From NCBI GenBank assembly GCA_015231395.1, contig JADGBP010000189.1:1-5252 (forward strand): a stretch of 5,252 nt of DNA, written 5' to 3'. Position numbers and translations under genes: made by a program. Positions 1 to 4,900 of this stretch are shown in pieces. The stretch comes from Desulfamplus sp. GTDB lineage: Bacteria > Desulfobacterota > Desulfobacteria > Desulfobacterales > Desulfobacteraceae. Position 1 is the stretch's first letter. Each line of letters begins with the position of its first letter. The notes beneath the pieces are model-generated. The model worked only from the letters and a program-made list of their open reading frames with translations, ran no database searches and was not told where the DNA came from.

Positions 1-42
1 TGCGACTCTATTGAAAAAGAGTGGCAAGCTGTTCAAAACTAA
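1..42 (+). CDS. C-terminal tail of an upstream Rpn-family nuclease paralogue (partial)
   Basis: The frame starting at base 1 reads CDSIEKEWQAVQN and then TAA. The last 13 codons of the complete rpn gene ending at 1826 encode exactly these residues, and the DNA is identical over the first 50 or so bases. The window therefore opens inside a second rpn gene whose body lies to the left. Only the extreme C-terminus is visible, so whether that copy is intact cannot be told. In the Rpn family this end follows the Gly/Glu/Lys-rich linker and belongs to the tail rather than the nuclease core. Its complete identity with the downstream copy points to recent duplication or gene conversion. Confidence 0.85.
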   Translation, partial: CDSIEKEWQAVQN

Positions 43-79
43 ATCAACAAACATACCTCACACTAATCACTAACAAAAA

Positions 80-86
80 AAGGAGA
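80..86 (+). promoter_or_regulatory. Shine-Dalgarno for the 98-175 reading frame
   Basis: AAGGAGA lies 11 bases before the ATG at 98. The same motif sits at the same distance in front of the large exported-protein gene (1864-1870). It is a good match to the anti-SD sequence, so the short frame is probably still translated. Confidence 0.6.
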
Positions 87-97
87 AAACCAACGTT

Positions 98-175
98 ATG
101 CTTTGTATCAAAAAATTACTTGCAACCATTCTAATAACCGCATTTTGCATATCAGGAATGAAGGATACAAAGTGA
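98..175 (+). pseudogene. Truncated signal-peptide remnant of an exported-protein paralogue, or a 25-residue leader peptide
   Basis: The frame begins MLCIKKLL, has a hydrophobic run (ATILITAFCI), reaches SGM and then ends KDTK-stop. The large protein starting at 1882 begins with the same MLCIKKLL, a similar hydrophobic core and SGM, but continues AVAHA-D with a good signal-peptidase I site. Here homology ends at about 160, just before the expected cleavage site, and TGA follows at 173-175. The simplest reading is a decapitated copy of the exported-protein gene whose body was lost or displaced by the toxin-antitoxin pair. The Shine-Dalgarno is kept and the stop lies only four bases before the GTG of the next gene. 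Its translation may therefore now serve to couple ribosomes into that gene. Confidence 0.65.
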
Positions 176-179
176 ACTC

Positions 180-494
180 GTGAGTATTACCATAGAATTT
201 ATACGTAATGAGATTGAAAAACAAAGTTATGAACTCTCTCTTCATGCAGATAATGAAAGACTCAACGATGAACTGACGATTAGTGAAATTGAGTTTGCTT
301 TGAATAATGGTGAAATTATAGAAAATTATGGGGCTGATACAAGAGGAGCAAGCTGCCTTGTGTATGGAACAACAGAGAATGCTGTTCCTGTTCATATTGT
401 TTGCGGAAAAAATAAGCAGAATCACTTGTTTATTATCACCGTGTATATTCCGAGTTTGCCCAAATGGCAGACTCCTCATGTTAGAAACAAATAA
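180..494 (+). CDS. DUF4258 family protein, putative toxin of a DUF4258/YgiT toxin-antitoxin pair
   Basis: This is a complete 104-residue protein with the DUF4258 pattern. It has H22 and R27 in the first helix region, GEIIE (44-48) followed by Y50, SCLVYG (58-63), VHIV (71-74), the strand TVYIP (87-91) and W96 near the end. DUF4258 proteins are small alpha/beta proteins commonly paired with YgiT-type zinc-finger proteins. They are regarded as candidate ribonuclease-type toxins by analogy with the MqsR/RelE-like world; the activity here is inferred. The start is GTG at 180. There is no in-frame ATG upstream before the stop at 159-161, and the nearest SD-like AAGGA (161-165) is 14 bases away, which is far. 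Coupling to the short frame ending at 175 is a plausible alternative. The stop codon is embedded in the Shine-Dalgarno of the next gene, so the two are one operon with the toxin first, as in mqsRA. Confidence 0.8.
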   Translation: MSITIEFIRNEIEKQSYELSLHADNERLNDELTISEIEFALNNGEIIENYGADTRGASCLVYGTTENAVPVHIVCGKNKQNHLFIITVYIPSLPKWQTPHVRNK

Positions 495-499
495 GGAGG
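493..499 (+). promoter_or_regulatory. Strong Shine-Dalgarno of the zinc-finger antitoxin gene, overlapping the toxin stop
   Basis: AAGGAGG overlaps the TAA (492-494) of the upstream gene and sits nine bases before the ATG at 509. It is far better than the site in front of the putative toxin, which would favour excess antitoxin synthesis from a shared message. Confidence 0.75.
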
Positions 500-508
500 C
501 ATTATTTT

Positions 509-757
509 ATGAATCAATACAACGATTGCTATTATTGTGGAGGAACTGTTAAAGAGACAAACAGTTCTCGTGAAATCTGGTGGAAAGAAACTCTCTATAT
601 TCTTGAAAAAGTTCCCATAGGTGTTTGTTTACAATGCGGAGAAAAAGTATTGAAACCTGAGGTGGCAAAAGAGATTGACCTTATTCTTAAAGAAAAAAAC
701 AAACCCCATAAAATTATTGAAGTTCCTGTATATGAATATGAACGAGCTGTTGCATGA
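509..757 (+). CDS. YgiT-type zinc finger protein, putative antitoxin
   Basis: This is an 82-residue protein with two CxxC pairs, C7-x2-C10 (CYYCGG) and C40-x2-C43 (CLQCGEK). They are separated by about 29 residues containing WW and a beta-rich segment, the zinc-binding pattern of the N-terminal domain of MqsA/YgiT. After the finger come an acidic/basic helix (about 51-66) and a C-terminal strand reading IIEVPVYEY. It is single-domain: the Xre-type helix-turn-helix found at the C-terminus of E. coli MqsA is absent, so autorepression by this protein is not expected from the sequence. It follows the DUF4258 gene by 14 bases with an excellent Shine-Dalgarno. The role, neutralising the upstream toxin by direct binding, is inferred from family and gene order. 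The stop TGA (755-757) overlaps the start of the rpn-derived scrap. Confidence 0.82.
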   Translation: MNQYNDCYYCGGTVKETNSSREIWWKETLYILEKVPIGVCLQCGEKVLKPEVAKEIDLILKEKNKPHKIIEVPVYEYERAVA

Positions 758-822
758 GGTAGACTCCATTGTTAGCAGAACAATTAACCCTTTCTTCAAA
801 GAAAACAAAACAACTTTTATGA
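756..822 (+). pseudogene. Scrap of an rpn 3' region, leaving a short frame coupled to the next rpn start
   Basis: Bases 756-786 match 1572-1602 inside the intact rpn gene. The codons for E-V-D-S are shared with GAC/GAT and TCC/TCT third-base changes. After a one-base insertion, L-A-E is shared with TTA/TTG. Differences that are mostly synonymous suggest real, once-coding homology. The matched region is the internal start site of rpn. The scrap now reads from TTG (769) as LLAEQLTLSSKKTKQLL and stops with TGA at 820-822, overlapping the ATG of rpn (819-821) as ATGA. A GAGG (756-759) nine bases before the TTG could act as a weak Shine-Dalgarno. The homology is short, so a chance match is possible. 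Confidence 0.45.
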
Positions 823-1826
823 CACAAAAACAAGAAAACCAAGACAAAAAAGATAACAACCAGCACGACACAGGCTATAAACTCCTCTTTTCCCATCCAG
901 AGTTGGTCAGAGACCTGCTAACAGGCTTTGTAAAAGAAGAGTGGGTTTGGGAGATTGACCTTAACACCCTTGAATCTGTCAACTCATCTTTTGTTACTGA
1001 TGATTTACGGGAACGCCATGACGATAAAATATGGCGTGTTAGATTCAAAGGAGAATGGCTCTATCTCTATCTTCTGCTTGAGTTTCAATCATCAGATGAC
1101 TATTTTATGGCAGTAAGGATAATGACTTATATCGGGCTTTTGTATCAGGATATTATCCGCACTCAAAGTTTTAAAAAAGGTGATATTCTTCCGCCTGTTG
1201 TTCCCATAGTCATTTATAACGGTAAATCAGCATGGAAAAGCCCTTGTAAAATCAGGGAATTAATTAATCCTGTGCATCAAAGTTTAGAAAAATTTACACC
1301 TCATATCTCATATTGGCTGCTTGATGAAGGTAGAGTTGGTGCTGATAATTTAGAAGAGTTTAAAGGTAACAAGTTTAATCTTACAGCAGAATTAATTGCT
1401 TTTGAGCTGTGCAAAAGCGTAGAAGAGATAAGAGAGCATATAGCAAGGCTTCATCAACATCTTAAAGAACCAGAAAATCAGCAATTAAGACGGACATTTG
1501 CAATGTGGCTGAGCCGCCTTTTACGGTCGCGGTTGAAAAATGATAACATTCCAGAATTTCAAGAACTAAAGGAGGTAGATTCTATGTTGGCAGAAACTAT
1601 TACTGAATGGACAGAACAATGGATGGCTGAAGGGGAAGCCAAAGGAGAAGTCAAAGGAGAAGCCAAAGGAATAGGAAAAGGAGAATTAATAGGAAGACTC
1701 CGCCTGCTCCAGCAAATCTTAAATAAACCCATCTCTTCAAAAGAAGAGCTAATCGCAATGGAAATGAGTGAACTCAAAACCCTTTGCGACTCTATTGAAA
1801 AAGAGTGGCAAGCTGTTCAAAACTAA
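819..1826 (+). CDS. rpn: Rpn family recombination-promoting nuclease / putative transposase (PD-(D/E)XK)
   Basis: The 335-residue protein has the family hallmarks in order: HDTGYKLLFSHPELVRDLL (16-34), the variant PD-(D/E)XK core with D69 (DDKIWRVR) and E88-F-Q90 in LLLEFQS, MAVRIM (97-102), and PPVVPIVIYNG (125-135). A Gly/Glu/Lys-rich linker (about 272-288) and a helical C-terminus follow. Rpn proteins, formerly called Transposase_31, are metal-dependent DNA endonucleases of the cytoplasm; E. coli members raise RecA-independent recombination and have been linked to phage defence. ATG 819 is chosen because family homology starts just after it. The frame is open back to ATG 675 but would overlap the zinc-finger gene. 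No clear Shine-Dalgarno precedes 819; the ATGA overlap with the upstream scrap suggests translational coupling. Catalytic residues look intact. An internal start at 1584 probably yields a second product. Confidence 0.88.
   Translation: MTQKQENQDKKDNNQHDTGYKLLFSHPELVRDLLTGFVKEEWVWEIDLNTLESVNSSFVTDDLRERHDDKIWRVRFKGEWLYLYLLLEFQSSDDYFMAVRIMTYIGLLYQDIIRTQSFKKGDILPPVVPIVIYNGKSAWKSPCKIRELINPVHQSLEKFTPHISYWLLDEGRVGADNLEEFKGNKFNLTAELIAFELCKSVEEIREHIARLHQHLKEPENQQLRRTFAMWLSRLLRSRLKNDNIPEFQELKEVDSMLAETITEWTEQWMAEGEAKGEVKGEAKGIGKGELIGRLRLLQQILNKPISSKEELIAMEMSELKTLCDSIEKEWQAVQN
1520..1549 (+). promoter_or_regulatory. Possible internal promoter for the rpn C-terminal product
   Basis: TTTACG (1520-1525) and, 18 bases later, TAACAT (1544-1549) preceded by an extended -10 TG (1541-1542) make a mediocre sigma70-like pair, each hexamer matching consensus at four of six positions. 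It lies about 35 bases before the internal start at 1584. In AT-rich DNA such matches are common, so this is only a candidate. Confidence 0.2.
1568..1576 (+). promoter_or_regulatory. Near-consensus internal Shine-Dalgarno inside rpn
   Basis: AAAGGAGGT ends seven bases before an in-frame ATG at 1584, which is near-optimal spacing. It is better than anything in front of the full-length rpn start and lies where the nuclease core gives way to the C-terminal tail. It marks a probable second translation start. Confidence 0.7.
1584..1826 (+). CDS. Predicted intragenic small protein: C-terminal 80 residues of Rpn (RpnS-like antitoxin)
   Basis: Starting at the ATG behind the AAAGGAGGT, the rpn frame gives an 80-residue protein. 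It starts MLAETITEWTEQW, has four to five GE(A/V)KG-type repeats (about residues 17-34), and ends in a helical, charged C-terminus (RLRLLQQIL ... EKEWQAVQN). It contains none of the nuclease motifs. In E. coli, rpn genes have been reported to make a short C-terminal protein from an internal start that binds and inhibits the toxic full-length nuclease. The position, reading frame and ribosome site here fit that scheme. The small product is inferred from sequence, as is its inhibitory role. Confidence 0.6.
   Translation: MLAETITEWTEQWMAEGEAKGEVKGEAKGIGKGELIGRLRLLQQILNKPISSKEELIAMEMSELKTLCDSIEKEWQAVQN
1632..1685 (+). repeat. 12-base tandem repeat encoding the Gly-Glu-Ala-Lys linker
   Basis: Four consecutive 12-base units (ggggaagccaaa, ggagaagtcaaa, ggagaagccaaa, ggaataggaaaa) and a half unit (ggagaa) encode GEAK, GEVK, GEAK, GIGK, GE. 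The array stays in frame whatever its copy number, so slippage would only change linker length. Similar Gly-rich repeats are usual at this place in Rpn proteins. Confidence 0.85.
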
Positions 1827-1947
1827 ATCAACAAAGATAACTCACACTAATCACTAACAAAACAAGGAGAAACCCAACCCTATGCTTTGTATCAAGAAAC
1901 TACTAACAATAACTCTAACAGCCACACTTCTCCTTGTATCAGGAATG
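1785..1947 (+). repeat. Direct repeat copy B: rpn 3' end, spacer, signal-peptide start
   Basis: This is the partner of the repeat at 1-160. The stretch 1785-1881 matches 1-97 at 91 of 97 positions without gaps, and the signal-peptide codons match more loosely up to tcaggaatg (1939-1947). The 1784-base spacing encloses the toxin-antitoxin pair and the complete rpn gene. In this copy the exported-protein frame continues intact. Confidence 0.9.
1864..1870 (+). promoter_or_regulatory. Shine-Dalgarno of the large exported-protein gene
   Basis: AAGGAGA lies 11 bases before ATG 1882 and decides that start. The rpn stop is only 55 bases upstream, with no terminator-like hairpin between, so the two genes are probably co-transcribed. 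Confidence 0.7.
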
Positions 1948-4900
1948 GCAGTTGCTCATGCTGATTTGTCCGATGGTCTGGTGGCGTATTATCCTTTTAA
2001 CGGCAATGCCAATGATGAAAGTGGGAATGCAAATAATGGCACAGTGAATGGTGCTACGCTGACAGCAGATAGGTTTGGGAATGTAAATAGTGCTTTTAGT
2101 TTTGATGGGGTAAATGATTATATACAATTTGCTAAAGTTCCAACGACTGTAATTGATAATTGGACAATTTCAGGTTGGATAAACCCTTCAAGTTTACCGC
2201 AACTATCAGCAGCAGTGTATTTAGGTTATGATAATGGTCTTACTGGTAATGGATATGGTTTTGGAATAAACAATGGAGGAGTTCCTCCTGGAGTAGTATC
2301 ATCTGGCAATGTATTGTATGGTATTTATTGTGGGGTTTCTTGGTTATCAATTGGTTATTCAAGTTTAAATATTAATACATGGTATCAAGTAGTTATGATA
2401 AGAAATAATGGATTTCTTAAATTCTATATTAATAATAATTTGTATTCAATAAATACAAATAAATCACCCATAGCCCCAAGTGTCTTTTATATTGGTTCAG
2501 GAACAGGAATAAGATATTTTAATGGTTTAATCGACGACATCCGCATCTACAACCGAGCCCTTTCAGAAGCAGAAATTCAGGAGCTTTATCAGGAAGGAGG
2601 AGGTACTTCCAATAACGGTAATTTGAGTATTTCAAATAACCCCGTCTCTGGCTCATCTGGAACGACATTTATTCAATCTGGCAAGGGTTTTACACCCAAT
2701 AGCACTGCAACAATTCATTGCAAAAAGCCTGATGGAACAGAATATCCAACAATCTCGCAGCGAATCGATGCCATTGGACATTTTGAGATAAAATACACAG
2801 CACCTTGGGACAAGCCAGCGGGTATTTATATATGGTGGGCAGTTGATGGAGTAACAGGAAAAGCAAGTAGTGTTGCGTCATACCAAATTACGCAAGCCCA
2901 ATCTGCTCTGCAAGTTCAGACAATAAACCCTCAGTCTGACGAATCTTTTTATAAACAATTTTTTCCATACCCTAACACCGCTAATCTTATTAACGGAGGA
3001 AATCAATCCACTATCATCGCAGCCGATGGAAAAAGTTACCTGCTCGTTCGGCTTGTTTCTGATAATGCGAGTGAGGTTACAATAAGTGAATCAGAAAGTG
3101 ATATTACTCATAACGGCGGTCTTTCTGGAATTGCTTATTACAGAAACACCTACCCTCTTTCTTCGGTTAAGGTAAAACTTGCTCAATACGGTAATGATGG
3201 CAAATACTTTGGTTTTGCAGTTTATAAAGCACCAGAGGATTTTGCCATTTCAGGTTTTGAAAATCTGCTTACACGTCCTGTCAAGTTGAACATCACCTCT
3301 TCCTATGGCAATTCCACTGTAGAACTTACCTTACGCCGCCCGCCGATTTTTATTTCTCACGGTTTGTGGTCATATCCTGACGCAGAACAAAAAAAATTCC
3401 GTAACGAACTCTGGAGCCGTTTCAGCGACCGTGCTGATAAAAGCATTGATGATTATATAAGACTCAATGACGGCTCATCTTTCAACTCAGCTGAAGTTAT
3501 TTCAGGCGGTTATTACACAAGAAGTAATATTCGTGAATTTTTAAATTTTCTTCGTAAACGCGGACATACAGTAACGCAGGTAGATTATTTGGGACACAGC
3601 ATGGGCGGACAATGGGGACGCATTGTTGAAGAAAAATGCAGTATGGATAATTTTACTTATAATAAAGGATATTTACATAAACTTGTAACCCTTAATACTC
3701 CTCATATAGGCTCTTTTATTGCTGATATTGGTCAGTTCGTAATTGATAATGGGTCAAATATTAGCGTATATGGGTTTCTTGGCGGTGGTACAGTAAAAGA
3801 TCATCTTTGCTGGTGGTCAGATGAATATAAAATGCCTGTCTGCCGTGGTGCAATAGAAGATTTAACATCAAATGGAAGTAGAAAAAATCTTCTGGAAATT
3901 TCAGTTCCATCTCATGCTATTACTGGAAATACACCTATAGATACAGCCTGTATTTTACTAAATGCCAGTACATGGGTTACGCCAGCAGGAACACCTGCTT
4001 GGCAGGTTGCAAGATTACTAAAATTGACTGAAAAGATGCTCAAAGTTATCAATCCTGATTATGGTTGTAAAAATTGGGTAGATATATTTGATTTCTCAAC
4101 TCAAACTGATTATGTCGTTGGAATTGATAGTCAAGAAGGCGGACTAAGTGGCAACTATTTGTCAGGTTTTCAACATAAACATACAGCTTCATTCAATTCT
4201 ACTGTTAATCAAACTTTTTTTGACCTTTTAAATAAAAATATTGATGATATTAGCTTTGCAGATGGCTTTCCAGCATCTGGAGATATTCCAGATACAAGAA
4301 CAAGATTAGCCTTAAAACCTTCTCCTCACACTCGTTCAACTGCCAATCAAACCCCGCTTGGTGAAATTCAGTTTTTTAATCCTGTTGATGGAACATCGGT
4401 TAAACCAGGTGATAAGGTTGATATAGAACTTGTATTGACAGGCAGCTTAACGCTTGAAGATATGCTCATCATGGCTCCTGATTCTGAACCAATTGAGCTT
4501 TTCACTCCACCTTATACAGCTTCTTTTACAGTGCCTGCTGATGCTTACGGTAATTTTGTGATTTCTGTTCTTGGCTCTGGAACTGACGGCAATCTTTACG
4601 CTGCCTCTGTTACACTTCCTGTTAGCAATGATGCAGTTTTGCAGAGTGTTGAAGTATCTCCTGAATCACTTTCTTTAGATTTGGGTCAGACACTTGATAT
4701 ATCTGTAAGAGGCACATATTCAGACGGAAGTGTCCGTGCTTTAAGTTCAGCTACACAGGGAACCACCTACAAAAGCAGCGATGAGAATATTCTCTCTGTA
4801 AGTCAAAACGGAACAGTAACCCCGAAAGCTGCTGGTGTCGGATTTGTGCTTGTAACACACCCACCTTATGAACCTGTTACAGTTCGTGTTGAAATTTTAG

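Larger units (their letters stand above)
1..160 (+). repeat. Direct repeat copy A: rpn 3' end, spacer, signal-peptide start
   Basis: Aligned without gaps to 1785-1881, positions 1-97 differ at only six sites (52, 56, 79, 89, 95, 96). From the ATG at 98 the two copies still align through the signal-peptide region with one missing codon in this copy. They share MLCIKKLL at the start and SGM at the end, but similarity is lower there. After about 160 (atcaggaatg) the copies diverge completely. The repeat covers the end of an rpn gene, a 55-base spacer and the start of an exported-protein gene. It therefore repeats a gene junction and is not a transposon end; I see no inverted repeats or target-site duplication. 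Confidence 0.9.

Noticed and set aside
120..152. TTGCAA ... GCATAT as a promoter for the toxin-antitoxin pair
   Set aside because: Spacing and the -10 match are poor, and the bases are explained by shared signal-peptide coding sequence with the copy at 1904-1940.
108..479. Reverse-strand open frame opposite the DUF4258 gene
   Set aside because: It is antisense to a recognisable gene, has no family features and no ribosome site that I can see.
328..552. Forward frame overlapping the toxin and antitoxin genes
   Set aside because: It is a frame shadow crossing two well-supported genes, with no recognisable domain.
791..804. tttcttcaaagaaa as a terminator hairpin before rpn
   Set aside because: A five-pair, nearly all-AT stem without a following T tract is too weak to be a terminator.
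675..818. Extended N-terminus of the rpn frame starting at ATG 675
   Set aside because: It lies inside the zinc-finger gene in another frame, has no ribosome site, and Rpn homology begins only after 819.
629..896. Reverse-strand frames (629-871, 714-896) opposite the ygiT/rpn junction
   Set aside because: Phe/Leu/Val-rich translations are what A-rich coding DNA gives on the complementary strand; no independent support.
1559..1777. Reverse-strand frame opposite the rpn tail
   Set aside because: Its repetitive Ser/Pro/Ala text is the complement of the 12-base linker repeat.
1..1947. A composite transposon or insertion sequence bounded by the direct repeats
   Set aside because: The repeats are gene ends and starts, with no terminal inverted repeats or target duplications. 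Despite the transposase label, Rpn proteins are not known to move DNA as an IS does.
1939..2127. Reverse-strand frame opposite the LamG start
   Set aside because: It is antisense to a clear signal-peptide/LamG frame and has no features of its own.
2690..2881. Reverse-strand frame opposite the first Ig-like region
   Set aside because: It is antisense to the long open frame, with no motif or upstream signal.
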